Shown here piece after piece: positions 40,951 to 54,815 of a stretch of DNA of 64,000 nt. The DNA lies in contig NC_045129.1 of assembly GCF_007655135.1 (NCBI RefSeq), positions 2,852,001 to 2,916,000 on the forward strand, given 5' to 3'. How positions within the stretch are numbered: the stretch's first letter is position 1; each line of letters opens with the position of its first letter. This DNA is from Punica granatum. Its lineage: Eukaryota; Streptophyta; Magnoliopsida; Myrtales; Lythraceae. Made by a program: the position numbers and the translations under genes. Under the pieces are notes generated by a model. The model saw only the letters and a program-made list of their open reading frames with translations, ran no database searches and had not been told where the DNA came from.

Positions 40951-42200
40951 AACGTCAAAAAGTAAGACACCCACCCATAGAAGCACTCACTTAAAAAATG
41001 CAACTCCAATGTGAGGCACTCGCTTTGGCTGCCCATAGGGGCCTATACACCTCTTATATTAAGTAATTATATAAACATAATTTTATGTAATATAAAAAAT
41101 TTATTTTAATAATAAGAATTTCATTAAATATAATAATACAATTTAATTAAAATATAATTAATTGTATTTATTACAATCGCCACCAAATGTTAAAATTGGG
41201 TCTAGTAAATTAAACTAATTGATTAAATTAAATAAATAAATTAAAATTCTAATTAGTAAATTAAATCAATAAATTTTAAAAATAAAAATAAAAAATTAGT
41301 CTAGCTCTTTCGTTTTTTTCTTTTTTAATTCACAGCAAGTTGCTTTGGCTCAGAGTAGGCCATTCAGCCTGCCGTGAGTGGCGGGGCACTTGCTCGAGGG
41401 AGTGCCTCCTCCAACACTGCGAGGTCCAAGGTGGGGGTTGCCCACGTGCCTAGTCTAAGAAAAATCATCATGAAATTATTTTTTGTGAAATGATTAACGA
41501 GTTAGGTAAATATATTAGATTATTGAAAATATAGGTGATAATATAGTATTTGATTTAATAGAAATAATATGTGGAGCCAAGATTGTACGTAATTTAAGGA
41601 CAAGTGATTTGGAGATAATATAAAGATTCAATTACGACGGTAAAGTTTCAACCTAAAAAAGAAGAAGTTTATAATGATTTATTTTCCGCTCAAAGATGTA
41701 CCATAAAAGTTTGAATTTTTCCCGTAAAATCCCAACTTTAATACGAGTTTGACAAACAACTACCCTTAAATGAATAAGCAAGATATGTGATTTTGGGCTT
41801 TTGAGGATTTTGGCTCTTTGATTTGTTCTAGTGGTGTGATCTGGAGAGGATTTATGTGCCGGGTACTTATCTAAGACTCTTCTTGGTTTTGCTTTCTATG
41901 AAGCAGTCTCTATATAGATTGCGCTATGTTTTATTTTCTGATTTTCACTGGAATCCATATAAAATTTAGTTGCAAAATATTAAGAACGAGTTACGGCATC
42001 TTGAATGATCTCTATAATTGTACCTATAATTACTTGATGTGCTTCAATCACTTGTATTTCCTTTTGTAGAGATTTAATTGGACTTACCATTTTTTCAAGC
42101 TCTATAATGTATCCATGTTAGACATTTTCCCCTCATACTCGTTTTTATTATCGATCAACATTCATTGACTTTCAAAAAAAAAAAAGGAATAAACAGTAGA
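40951..42200. other. Intergenic DNA
   Basis: AT-rich, with a GC-rich patch at about 41340-41455 containing GCACTTGCTCGAGGGAGTGC, an imperfect palindrome. No gene recognised. Confidence 0.5.
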
Positions 42201-45194
42201 AGCCCACAGGTTGGGTTGGACCTCTGAGTCTAAAACTCCGATGGGACAATAGATTATGATAAAAGACCCACAGAATATGCAATGGAATTAGACATGTCGT
42301 GGCCTAAGGGATCGACCTTATCCCCTCACCCCCATCATTATGTTCCCGTCTCTTCTTATCTTCTTCCTTTTCTTATCACAAACAAGGGCTCATAAGTTCT
42401 TCGAATGGCATCTTTACTTTACCAGCCTCGATCGAGCGAGCATCTGGCCTTATAGATATGGTTTTGTCAAGGGCCGTCCATTCTCACCATAGATATCACA
42501 CGAGTTGTCATATGTTAGTTTAGTTCATTTATATGACATCATATCCCAGTCCATATATCCACCGAACGCTTTCTAGTTCAATGATTGAAGATTGTCAATC
42601 GTCATGCTGCACGTAGCATGTGATACCGTAATGTATCTGTTATGTTAATTGGGCCATTGAAGGGAGTTCCAAGGTCCAAGACTCAAAAAGCATGCAGAAC
42701 CCGGAAGTATATCAGATTACAATTGGGCTTCCATAAATTCTTAAGGGATCATCCATTGGATTGGATATATAGAACGTGTGCTTGAATTGGTAATGGTAGC
42801 CTTGCAACTTGCTAGACCACATCTTGGGATCTTTGGGATCATCATAACGATATGGACGTGATCAATGCAACCATTGCTTGTGTAATATAGGGGTCACGAG
42901 ACTCACGACCATTTAACGTGTTAATTTACGCTTATTCATGTTTAACTTAAGTTTTGAGTGGCATTAAAACTTTAGTGGTGTTTGATAAATTAAGTACTTA
43001 AAAGTTAAGCACCTGAATTAGCTAAAAAAAATGTATAAGATGATGAATGAATGATAAGAATGAGAAAATACCTTGTAAGGGAAAGAGAGTACCAACAAAT
43101 AAAAATTGACTTACTTTATTAAGTTAAAGTTTTTTACGTACTCATTAAGTAGTTTTGACTAATGATCAAGTATATGAGAACAATATCTTTCATCTTTCTT
43201 TCTTTCTTATTTATTTTTCCATATGACTAACTTATAAATAACTTTAAATACTTATTTAATAAAGTTGTAGTCAAACACAACCTTTGTGTTAGAAAGGAAC
43301 CAAGGTTGTGGTACCTTTCTTCTCCAATGGACGCCATTTTAATATGACAAATTTCGAATAAGTTGCGCTCATTTTAGAGGGGACTTTTTGTATTAGCCAC
43401 CTTTGGGTCCAAGATGAGTCAATCGCATCAGTCGGTACTCTCGTCGAGACTGAATCAAACTCAACTTTCTAATCCTCAAATACCATAATATAGTTTCCAT
43501 ATTTAATCATTTGAATTATGAAGGAATATTAGTGGACCTCATATTAGAAATAATCAAATATAGTGTTGTATTCAAGAAAGTTAAAATAATTTCAAATTTA
43601 AGATAATTTAACGAGTTTCGGATATTATTTTATCATGAGATTAATACGCATTAACGCGTGGGAATTTTTTTCTAGTTCCTCTTAAACGAGCTATTTCGTA
43701 TTGGGCGCTTAAGACCCGCAATGAGTTCACCTCATCGAGCTTCAACAAATAGCTCCATTATTGCTGTTATGATCAGAAAGCTTTTTAGTTGACTTGATTA
43801 ATCGATCACGTAATGGCCAATCATATATCACTAGCCCTATCCAGTTGTCTCTTTCTTACCTTATTCGTCTTTCATTTTTATTCCCCTTCAATGTCCATCA
43901 TATGCTTTTGCAGTTCATATACCCCACCGACCTATCTCTCCGTGGCATATGCATATGCATATATATATCGATCATGATGCTTTTTCATGGTTCACATTTC
44001 CAATCTTATCTTATATTACTCGGTTCAAAGTACTTAGCTAGGGTAGAAAGTATCTTTGAGCCTAAAAAGGAATATTGAATTTCAATCATATCTTATCGTA
44101 GTGTACCCACACGCACACCCTTTATCGGTTATTTGTTCAAGTGCATTCAAAACCAACTTCCAACATTAAATTATCACATTGGACCACTATGCATCAATTC
44201 CAATTTGGTGAACGATGGTTAGAATCCAATGAACCAACCCAACAATTCAAATACTCCATGAACGATCATGAAACAAAGAAAGAACATCTAAATTCACAAT
44301 AATACCACTTTACAGCAAATAAATAATGTCAATGACACACAATGGAAAGGGCAGAAAAAAAAAAAGTAACAAAAAGCACTGACACGACACTGGCTGAACA
44401 TTGGGAAGAATCTATCTTCATGGATCCAAGAAATCACGGCCGTCCATGTCTTACACGGTCCAGATCTCTCCACCTGTAAAGGCCCACCACATCATCATCA
44501 GATAAATCAAGATTTTTCGGTTAACTCTACTTTGCTTTTCTCATTGGGTGATTTGAAAATTTTTGAAAAAATTTGGAATCAAATCAAATTAAATTAAATT
44601 AAATTAAATGTGTCCACCAAACGTCTGGTGTCGTTTATCAGAGGGACCAACTAGAAGGAGACACGACATTTGCTGCTTCGTTTTTATTGCCACGTGGGCC
44701 TTCACTATCGCGTAATCTGGTCCCCATTTCCCGAACCTTGTCGACATCAGCGATGGAGACATCCTCTTAAAACGGGAAACCCCAAATGTTGTGATAATTA
44801 TACTTTTCGACTAATTAAATCATAATAGTAATCCTCGATGGCCCATTCCCAACCGAAAAGCAAAGAATCAGTAAAGATAAGATTATTCCTTTTTTATGCT
44901 CAAGAAGTTATGGTTGAAAGATAAACTCTACATATTCGAATTTTGTAGAAAATTCGCGACGCGTCCGTTGAGTCGTTAATTACGGAATCATTTAATTGCG
45001 AGAATTCATTTGGAGAGATCTAGACAACAATAATAATAATAAGTTGGAGCGAGAAAACACGTCGTAGATCACTGCAGTTCTCGAAGTCGAATCCCAGACA
45101 TATGATTAACACATTAATCTCCAAAGTTCGGATTCGGATGTCAAACGAGGGAGGGAGATGTGGGTGGGGGAACAACTTACAAATCATGATATGG

Positions 45195-45637
45195 CTACTT
45201 GGTGATGGCATAAACAGCATAGATAATCCCAGGAAGCCAGCCAAAAAGGGTCAGCAAACAGCAGATCCAGAACTCCACCTGCATACGTATAATTCCGGCA
45301 AAATTTCCGATTAATCCCTCGAATTCTGCTATGACGGGAAATACTCGCGTACGAAAGAGAGTTTCGACGAGAATCTAACAAGATAATATACATGAATTGA
45401 TCACCGGTTTCATTATTCGCACATATTATACATGAAGGTGCCGAAACAAAACTATATCATCTGAATTCAGTAATTATTATTATGACGAGCTAACGACTCG
45501 ACTCGACTCTCCCTATAATGAAAGAATCATTGATTTTTCATTTATACCTGGCATCCATACTTGAGGAAGACCCCAAGGGGAGGCAAGATGATGGCCAGGA
45601 GGATGTCAATGCAGGTTGCCGTGCTATCACCCGCCAT
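45195..45637 (-). CDS. RCI2/LTI6-type small hydrophobic membrane protein (PMP3 family)
   Basis: Two exons, 45637-45548 and 45278-45195, join in phase to encode 57 residues: start MAGDSTATCIDILLAIILPP, splice after YGCQ, end GIIYAVYAITK. Two membrane segments (about residues 8-26 and 34-53) with the family signature PPLGVFLKYGC and a WICCLLT-type second segment. PMP3/RCI2 proteins sit in the plasma membrane and help keep membrane potential and ion balance; the genes are typically induced by cold, salt and ABA. Length is typical (52-57). The matching position in the neighbouring duplicated unit has no RCI2 remnant that I can see. Confidence 0.95.
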
Positions 45638-45865
45638 TCTCGATTTCCTCGGTCTCGCTTTCTTTGCTTCCTGTAAGAAAGATCGGACCGGCCGTGAGCA
45701 AGAAGAAGAAGAAGAAGAAGGAAGATGATCGCGTAACAACCCTAGCTGAATCGAATAGGATGAGTGAACACTCACAAGGAGTGTGATCAGTTAGGATGAG
45801 CTGAAGAAGAAGATGTCAAAGCAGTTTCCCTGAAGAGCTGCGAGTAGCGCAGAACAGAGAGTCCT

Positions 45866-45894
45866 TACTTATAGAACTAACGGAAGGCCACGTG
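45866..45894 (-). promoter_or_regulatory. Candidate TATA box and G-box/ABRE of the RCI2 gene
   Basis: On minus, TATAAGTA (45873-45866) lies about 230 bases upstream of the start codon, and CACGTGGC, an ABA-response/G-box core, lies at 45894-45887, just upstream of it. This fits the stress-inducible control known for the family. Activity is inferred. Confidence 0.5.
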
Positions 45895-46109
45895 GACGCG
45901 CCTCATTCGTCACAAACTTTGCAAACAGTCTTAATAACCCAACTTCGTATCTGTCGTTCATCGTTGCTAGCTAGCTAGATAGTTTCGAATTTCACCAAAC
46001 AAGAATAATAAAACGTGTTTTTTCTATGAGACCACTGGAGGGATATCCGACTGACTTCTGCTTCGCATCGGTTTTGCACCGAGCCACAAGGTGCTTTCTT
46101 CAGTGTGCA

Positions 46110-46275
46110 CCCTCGTATTTGAAAACTCAATGGATAATTCGAGTCGGATCGGACCACTAAGAGATAAAACTCTCCAAATCATAAATTTTCTCCATTCACA
46201 GAATTCGAAACACGAGACCTTGGCTTAATGTGAACAAACCCTGAATCGCTTGGACCAATCCATATTAATTAGCCT
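46110..46275 (-). repeat. SINE S1, copy
   Basis: Minus-strand copy: head GGATTGGTCCAAGCGATTCAG, B-box GTTTCGAATTC, body with AGAGTTTTATCTCTTAGTGG. Tail side near 46110 is worn. Confidence 0.6.
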
Positions 46276-46319
46276 CTAACCGCTTTATAGTATGTCTCAA
46301 TTCCCTCCATTAGATTTAT

Positions 46320-46408
46320 CACATTCGGAAGATTCAAACGCGAGACCTTGTGCTGAAAGTGAACAAGCGCCGACCCGTTTAAACTAATTATTGTTGGTTA
46401 ATCTCAAA
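46320..46408 (-). repeat. SINE S1, partial head
   Basis: Only the head is left: GGGTCGGCGCTTGTTCACTT and GTTTGAATCTTC on minus, 45 bases beyond the previous copy. Confidence 0.5.
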
Positions 46409-49150
46409 GTGCTTTTTGGTGGATCCCAAAAACTAATAATCCACGTGAAATTTGTCAATTAACAATACTATTTGTCAATTGCACCACATCTCTTGTGATT
46501 ATATAATAATATGTTTTCGTATTTTAAAGAATTAATTAATTATAATCGATTGCTTCCTGCAGAATCAGGGCGGGCACAACTCATCATGATAGGCTTTCCC
46601 ATGTGAGGTCCTATGCATTTTTTGGGCTTTATTAAGAAATTAGATCATGAGCCGACCACGTCACGATGAACCAACGAAACATTTCATGCTCCCCTTCCCC
46701 CGCCGTCATTCCGGAATTTCCTCTCTTTCTGTTATGATCGGTAGCAATTTCGGGTTTTCTTAATCAATCATTTTCGTTAACATGTTGTCGATGGGGGACG
46801 TAACCGTTGAGTATTCGTACTATGTTCGACTTATAATACACGAATAGCTAACAACTTGTCCATCTAAGCATGCCACTTATAAACGCAACGATCGTTTTCT
46901 ACTCAGAGGTTGCTCACAATCAATTCTCAGCTATATTTCGATTCAAATGGATGACCCACATGTATATCATTGCTTGAGATCTACCCTACAATAAAAAATG
47001 CGAGGTTAAGCCACTCTGTCTTCAACCCTCGCCCTGCCGAATATGTATCATGCTTTATAATATAACCATGGAGTATTTATTATTTATCTATCCTGGTCGA
47101 AGACATAATTCTTTGATATCTTCTAGGTGTATAATCCTCAAACGGTCAAACCCTCTTCGTTATTTCAATTTCAAGAATTATTTCCTAGACATTCTGAAAC
47201 ATATTCGTGGGTCTCATGATGATTCAGCAAAAAAATGGGTGTCGTGATAGAAATATGCCTCAAATTGTTTACGCCTGCATAAATAAAGCATCAAAGAAAT
47301 TTCAATCACATAACTCAATAAACTTCTCTTTCAGATAATTTTAATCAATTAGACTTGTAAAAATTGTGCTAATTTGATAGTAAAAAAAAAAATAGAGAGG
47401 CTAACAATGCGCGTGCAAGAACTCTAGTAATAGAAAATGTAGAAGCTTAATGTAAAGATTATCGCCCAGAACCTCATAATTAGCTAATGTTGAATCCGAA
47501 TGAAATTATTCTGCTGGTGTTTAATCTATATATCTATATGCAATACTAAAAGTTGGAATGACGTATTGAAGCGTCACGTATGACAGAGATGCCTCTTCCT
47601 TGCTTGACACTTCTTGTGATAGTAAAAAGCAATATGACAAGTGACAATATCGTGGCGACACTTCGCTTCTAAACCCTAAATGACTTGTTATGGAAGACAA
47701 AATGACTAACTTATAATGAATCTATTTAATTGCCAAGTTGAATCTTCCATACACCATTTTCATGAAAGGGAGGCGGATTAATGTGGATAAGTGTTGATGT
47801 TTTACCTTTTATAAGAATTTACCGATATGCAAGAAACTATAGAGCCATTGAGGTTTCTTTTATCTAAATTCTCATTCAGTAAACACTCCATACATCTCAT
47901 CAAGTTCTTTTGGTTAAAGTTAATTTTATTGAATCCTTTTCCTGGTCTGATACTTTTTTTTTTTCAATTTGATGTATTCAGGATTTATTATGTTCCAAGT
48001 ATGCATTTATGGCCATCGAAAGCATGATTTAATAAATGATATGAATAAAACACTTGGCGATGCCAACATTAGATGGATTAGGATGCAAAATCTTTTTTCA
48101 TATTTTACTTGAGACGCTTTTATAAATGTTGTAGCCACTTGCTTCTCATAACATTTTTCACACATTTTTTTTAAATTTTTGCCAAGTTGAGAGTTGAAGC
48201 CATTTTCCTAATCAGGATCACATTATAATTTTAACTTGAGAGTAGGAAATTTTTTTTTTTACTATTATGTTGCATCGATGTTGAAATGTTCAACAAAAAT
48301 TTTGGTCTTATAAAAAAAAAAGGTCGCTTTTGAGTATACCTCAAGCTCTTTAAATCAAATTATAATAAATTAAGGTAATAAAAAAGATTCCTCATTTGCT
48401 CTAAATATAACATTTCTTACATAATAATCACGTACAAGTATTTCTCCTTTCACCATATTATTTGCATATTAAAATAATATTAAAAGAAGCAAATAGTTGA
48501 GCCTAATAAATCTAGTCCGCACATTGACAAGGGCCCGTCATCTAATTTCTATAATGGGTTGTAGCCATGGAAAAAAGAATTAAATAATTTGCAATTTCTT
48601 GTAAGAATTTATAATTAATTAAACTGAGTTAGAGAATTATGTAATGCAATCATACAATCTCCATTTGATAATTAAAAAAATTACGGATCGAATTCGCGGT
48701 GAGGTTATCAGTACCTCTTTATTATATGATTTTTCTATTAAGTATATCAACCTTTTCTGTAATCGAAAAATTAAATTGAGTTGTAAAGATAGAACAAATG
48801 GGAATATATGCTCATCATCGTCATCATCACATGTAAAAGCTTGAAAGTATCATTTCAGCCAAGCTATTTCTTTCCTCTTCTCTTCTTTCTTCTCTTTTAG
48901 CCGATTAAGCATACTTTACAGATTCTCAAGATGTCTTTGACACGATGCTCCTAAGCACAGCACGTGCATATATGTAATATATCATAGCCGATTTTTTCGC
49001 TTTTCAAATTGTCATCCATAAAATTTCACCCCATAGACTGTAGTTTGAAAATCTTTTTCTATTAAACCTTGTGACCAGAAAAACAGAAAAGACCCATCAC
49101 TTCACTCAGTCATCCCAATATTTTTTTGATAAAAACACGGCTAAGGATCT

Positions 49151-49301
49151 TTAATTTAAATCAACCGACCCCAAAGACCTATAAACAGTGCGACTGAAAG
49201 TTCGAATCAACTTTAAAATACAATATTTAATTTAAATCTACCGACCACAGGACCTATAAACAGTGCGACTGAAAGCTCGAATCAACTTTAAAATACAATA
49301 T
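49151..49301. repeat. Direct repeat, two units of about 76 bases
   Basis: Units 49151-49226 and 49227-49301 are nearly identical, each with ACCTATAAACAGTGCGACTG and ending ACAATAT. Flanking intergenic DNA (46409-50500) shows no gene; it has TG and TA microsatellites at about 49335-49450. Confidence 0.9.
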
Positions 49302-49837
49302 TGAGTCCTCCCCCTCCGTTGGCCAATTGGTGAGAGAGTGTGTGTGTGTATGTATATATATAAAGAGTATGTACATATGTAGGCATGTAGTGATTATGCG
49401 ATGTTAAACGATATACTCATCTATAAATATATATATATATATATATACATATATGCATGTAATAGGACTAGAATCAACGGCAAATGGACGATTTTAGACG
49501 ATTCAGATACGAATAGCAATAAATTTCTGCAGAGAGCACGTTATTGGAATTAATTAAATTTGGCAGCTCATCATGGAGGAGAAAAACAAAAGGAAATTCA
49601 CCCAAAAAAAAAAGAGGGAGGAAGGGAGAGATTCGCGTAGATTTATAAATATGGAAAATATACATGTGAACATGTACGTAGTTGACTTTACGTATCATAG
49701 ATGCATGTGATCATCCGCAAACATCTTAGGTTCTCTAGACACGTGGACTTTTTCTTTTTTGTTTTCTTCCCCCTGATTAAATTGTGATACATGTTCTTTT
49801 TCTTCTTTGGGCACAATGAGGACTCGTGATAAACTTT

Positions 49838-49935
49838 TTTTCGATATCTATCATCGTATTCGGAAGTTCAACAGGTTTCAATTAATCTAATTCGAATTGG
49901 ATCGACCCACTAAGGAAATTAAGATAAATTCATTC
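49838..49935 (-). repeat. SINE S1, 5'-truncated copy
   Basis: Tail end kept: T-run then TCGATAT at the plus left side, followed by AATTGGATCGACCCACTAAGG. The head with the Pol III boxes is missing, as in many SINE copies truncated on insertion. Confidence 0.5.
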
Positions 49936-52174
49936 GTAAATATAAAAACATTATACATAAAACAATATATAAAAAAGAGGTCCATCTCAATGTGGTGGCG
50001 AATGAGTGGGTTTTGGCATCCCTTAAGCATATGTTGCTAAGGAGATAATGTTTATATGTCTATGACTGTGTCAATAAATATGTTATGTCTGTTCAGCAAT
50101 GGGGAGAACGGAGGAAAAATAGAAATATATGTCCACTAATGTTTATTGGTGATGAGGTAATAAGGAGGAAATGGGACTGCAATTAAATGACCTTCCACGA
50201 ATTTTCTTGGATTGTTCTCTTCTCATGTTTTGGTGTTGCGTCTTTCTTTTTCTCCCCTCCCCCGGATAAGTGCATTGCTCCGATATTTTTGGTTCTATAC
50301 TTTCAAAACTTTGTCAGATAATTCATTCATTGCCATACTATTTACTTACCCTCTCGGGATCAATGGATCGACACTATATATTTAGGAAATAAATTTAAGA
50401 ATCGTAATAAATCGTGAATGCGCCGTGGGACATTAGCTCTATGTTTGAATATTCTTTATACGTGCTCCGTACATAACATGGAAGAACAAACAAACAATTC
50501 CTCGAGGCCAACTGATTTGGACTAATGCCCACTTGGGTCCAATTGAGAATTAAGCAGTATGGTTTTTGGGCAGGGAAGAGTCATGGGCTGGTTGAGCCCA
50601 AAGTCGCCAGTGCACTGACCCACAGGATATGATGTGATAATGGAAGCAGACGGGTCGTGGGCTAAGACATCGACCTTCCAAAATATAACGTGTACTTCTA
50701 TTTGATATGGTAATACGATACTAGCTTGCAATTTGCGAGTCCATCTTGGGATCTCCCTTGGAGCAACGTACAAGATAGTTGTACACATACATTTCCGCTT
50801 AATTATTCAAGGGAGATGATCAATGTGACCATCGCTCGTGCCGTACCGGGGGGTCACAGTTGTTGTCCATGTTAAATCTAAGTTGACAACGACATAAATA
50901 ATAATCGATAATGATCACTTCAATTAGTCATAGAAAATCTCGTATATTAATCCTCTTCTTCACGTTCAAATTAAGTTTCAACAAAGAGCTCCATTTATCG
51001 CCGTTATGATTAAAAATCATTCTAGTTGACTTAATGATCAAGTAATGGCTAATCAAATTTTAATAGACTAGATTGACCGATCCACTTCTCTTTCTTGTCT
51101 TATTCATCTCTCCATTTTTAAGCTTGGTTTGGGAATACTAAAGAAAATTGTCGATTGTTGTTGGATATTTGATTATATCTGCTAAAAACTGAAGATAATT
51201 AATCCATAGTGTCTAGCTAGGCATACTGAAAAGAATGGCTGATAAGTACATTAATAAGATGTATATTATCGTATGTGATTCCTTTTGCTCGCCATCTAAA
51301 TAATTGCACAAGTATATTAGAAAAAGTAAATTATATATATTATATCTTACTAATATGAATTTAATTATCCAATTTTTTAAAAAGGTCTATTTCCTTGATA
51401 TTGGTGAAAAGAACACTATTGGTGATCATCATGTACTAAACAACGAGTTCAATAGAATCATGTACAATAATAACAAAAAAAAAACTATAAAAGGGTAAAA
51501 AGATTTGGAGTCGTATGTTAATGGATTAGGGATCTGTTCGTGATAACTATATATGAGGTAGACAAGAACATCAATATAAATAATTACCTAGAAGAAGTTT
51601 TTTTCCCCTCGGTTATAAGGGATTTCCTTTAATTATCTATAAAAATCAAGAGGAGGTGGAAATTGATCAAAACACTGATTAATGCTTTTCACTTTGCTGG
51701 AAATCGCGTTCGGGAGGTACATATGGACCATATATCAACCTATCTTTCCGAGGCATGTATATATGTTTGATTCGATTATGATCATCACATTTTTCAGTTC
51801 ATATTCCGAATCCTATCTTATAATTACTCTGTTCAAAACAGCTAAGAGTGGAGAATCTTCTTAGGCCAGAAAAATAATAGCAAATTTCATTCCTATCTGC
51901 ATCTCATTGAAGAGCGAGTAGAGCGAATAGAGCGAATATACGCGCACCTTAATCAATTATTTGTCTGAGTAAATCCTAAGCCAAATTCGGACACTAAGTC
52001 ATCACAATGGACCAATGAATCAATGCCAGTTCGATGAAACGATGGGTTAAGAATATGAAACGACCCAACAATCAAATATTCCATGATGAACGATCAGAAA
52101 TCAAAAGCAAAGAACATCTTAAAATTTCACGAGAGTACCACTTTACATCGAATTAATGACAATGACACGAGAAA

Positions 52175-52218
<44 letters not shown>

Positions 52219-52232
52219 GGGGGGGGGTGGGG
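52175..52232. repeat. Very long G homopolymer
   Basis: A run of about 43 G (52175-52217), then T, then further G-runs broken by T. The matching stretch in unit A (near 44345) has only short G-runs. It could form G-quadruplexes. The exact length is likely unreliable. Confidence 0.9.
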
Positions 52233-52424
52233 AAGGGAAAAAAAAGAAGCAAGAAAAGGGCACCGACATGATAGAACTAAACACTAGGATAGGGACGAAA
52301 ATAAATCCCAATGACCGCACGAAATCATGAACATGGATTGGTTCAAATGATACAATACTTGTATCTAATCGATATCTGGCGTATGGATCGGTTCATCGAA
52401 ATCCTCGGGTATGGTTCATTCTAT

Positions 52425-54150
52425 TCAACAATATTTATCTTATTCTGGTGCATCTAATCGATATATGGTGTATGTGAGTGTTTTGGATTCGGAGGTATAA
52501 CCTACGTCTTATCAGGATGCAGCGGCTAATCCTCAATGGAGACGGATTATGGCAGAAGAAATCAAAGCATTAGAGTCCAATGGGACATGGACCATCAAGG
52601 ATTTACCTCTAGGGAAGCGACCAATTGCTTGCAAATGGGTGTACAAGATTAAACCTCGAGCCGATGGGAGTATAGAGAGATACAAGGCACGACTTGTTGC
52701 AAAAGGATTCATTCAGGTTAAAGAAGTGGATTTTAATGAGACTTTCGCACCCATAGCAAAGTTAGTCACCGTCAGATGTCTATTAGCAGTGGTAGTGGCA
52801 AACGGATGGGAGATGCATCAGATGGATGTCAACAACGCATTTCTGCATTGAGATCTTGACGAAGAAGTTTATATGCGATGGCCACTTGGATATTCTTCTC
52901 GAGGGCAGGGTGTAATTTGTCGACTCTGGAAATCACTCTACGGGTTAAGGCAAGCTTTGCGCTTACTGGTTCGCTCTTCGTATTTAATCGTGGTGATATT
53001 TTTCTTGCGGCCTTGGTATATGTCGATGACATTCTTGTAGTGGGCAATAATCATGAGCAGTGCACATGCTTCAAGCAGTATCTTGATAAGTGTTTTCGCA
53101 TCAAGGATCTGGGACCGGTACGATATTTTCTCAGGATTAAAGTAAGCATAATGGAATCTGGGCTTTTTCTCAATCAAAGGAAGTATGTGCTCGATATACT
53201 CATGGAGTGCGGGATGCTTGGCTCACGACCATCCTCCTTTTCAATGGAGCAACATCATCAGCTTTCATCAGAATCGGGGGCTCCTATCAGTAATCCTAGC
53301 CAATATAGATGGCTAGTTGGTCGTTTGATTTATCTGACGATTACTCGGCCAGAACTTAGCTATCCCGTGCATATATTGTCTTAGTTTATGCAGGAGCCAC
53401 GTCAGAAACACTGGGATGCCGCGATGCGAGTACTACGGTATTTAAAGCAGTCTCCAAGATAGAGAATTTTTCTACGGCCAAGGTCATTGGAACTTGAAGT
53501 CTATTGCGATTCGGATTGAGCTAGTTGCCCTATGACGCGTCGCTCGACCACAGGATATTTTGTTACATTAGGAAGGTGTCTCATCTCCTGGAAGACAAAG
53601 AAGCAGTCCACGGTGTCTTGTTCTTCAGATGAAGCGAAATATCGAGCCATGGCAGGAGCAATCAGTGAAGTCTTATGGCTCCAAAGTCTGCTTCGTTCTC
53701 TTGGGATAAATTATAGTGAACCTACTCGGTTGTTCTGTGACAATCAAGCTGCTCTACATATTGGAACTAACCCGATGTTTCACGAGCGGACAAAATATAT
53801 AGAGATAGATTGCCACTTTGTTCGTGAACACATTCGGTCTTGCATGATTAAGACTTCACATGTTCCGACAAGGTTGCAACTTGCAGATATCTTTACGAAG
53901 GCTTTAGGGCGAGATCGATTCCGCTTTCTCTTGGGCAAGTTGGACATTCGTGATCCTCATTCTCCAACTTAAGGGGGAGTATTATAGGATCTATCCATAT
54001 TACCAAGATTAGCGTAGATATTGTATCATATATTTATAACTAGCCTTATTAGTTACTCATATATTAGGCAATAGATATTAGATTTCCTCTTTTACTTTGT
54101 ACACCAGCAATATATATACATGATATGAGTAATAAAAGATTTAAACTTTC
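52425..54150 (+). mobile_element. Degenerate Ty1/Copia retrotransposon fragment (RT, RNase H, 3' end)
   Basis: Reverse transcriptase begins around PTSYQDAA (52500), with WVYKIKPRADGSIERYKARL, the active-site YVDDI (near 53030), and RNase H marks such as MTRRSTTGYF, SCSSDEAKYRAM and LFCDNQAALHI, ending at 53972. A polypurine stretch AAGGGGGAG follows at once (53971-53979), then an LTR-like 3' region. Several stop codons, frameshifts and an internal loss of about 90 bases after LYGLRQA make it non-functional. Gag, protease, integrase and the 5' LTR are absent. Confidence 0.92.
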
Positions 54151-54159
54151 AGTTTCACT

Positions 54160-54270
54160 AATTATCACCTTTTAAATGAAGTTTTAAATTCGAGTATTGT
54201 GAATGGAAAATTTTCATATTGTAAGGGTTTCACCCTTTAATAAACCGGTTGAACTGAATTAATAGGGTCC
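54160..54270 (+). repeat. SINE S1, partial copy
   Basis: Contains TTTTAAATTCGAGTATTGTGAATG, a B-box-like and body stretch, and worn downstream body. Head missing. Confidence 0.35.
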
Positions 54271-54699
54271 ATTGAATTTTCAAATACTATAATAGCCACC
54301 GAAAAAAAACCACTTTTTTTGTTCGTACGGACTGCTGACCCTTGAATTACCAAAAAAATAAAAATAAAAACCCCACGACATCAAGATCCCTGTCAACCAT
54401 GCCACAATTATATGAAGAATGAAAAATCCCTCGGTAGAATTTTCATTGATATTCCCAGGGGCTGATTTGAAACTTTGGAAAAAAAAAATTGGGATTATTA
54501 TAAATGTTAAATGTGCGAACCAAACATTTGTGTTTTTTAGCGGGAAAACCATTTTGGTGCTCGTAATTCAGAAGTTATTTGTAATCTTTAATATGCTTCT
54601 TCCAGAAGCAGAATCTGAGGCCGTAGCTCATTGTGATGAGCATTCCCATGTGAGGAATCTATATATTTTTTTGGGCTCGCTTTGAGAAATTAAGGTCGT

Positions 54700-54815
54700 A
54701 AATCAAGGTGAGTTGATTCAAGCGGTTTGGTATTTTTTTTCCTTAATTAAATAAAATCTCAAATTTAAATATCGTAAATGAAAAAAATTCATGATTGAGA
54801 AAGCCTTATATTTTC
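54700..54815 (+). repeat. SINE S1, partial copy
   Basis: Head GTTGATTCAAGCGGTTTGG is clear; the body after about 54780 decays. Flanking DNA to 55637 is AT-rich with no gene seen. Confidence 0.4.

Larger units (their letters stand above)
42200..50500. repeat. Old tandem duplication, unit A (carries RCI2)
   Basis: Landmarks match unit B in order: near 42250 with 50620, 42825 with 50735, 43740 with 50985, 43925 with 51730, 44290-44400 with 52130-52270, 46550-46760 with 54600-55010, 49660-49735 with 57045-57125. The shift varies from about 7.2 to 8.4 kb because of later insertions and losses. Only RCI2 is coding in this unit. Confidence 0.75.

Noticed and set aside
52083..52271. Poly-glycine frame across the G tract
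   Set aside because: Product of the G homopolymer; no surrounding gene structure.
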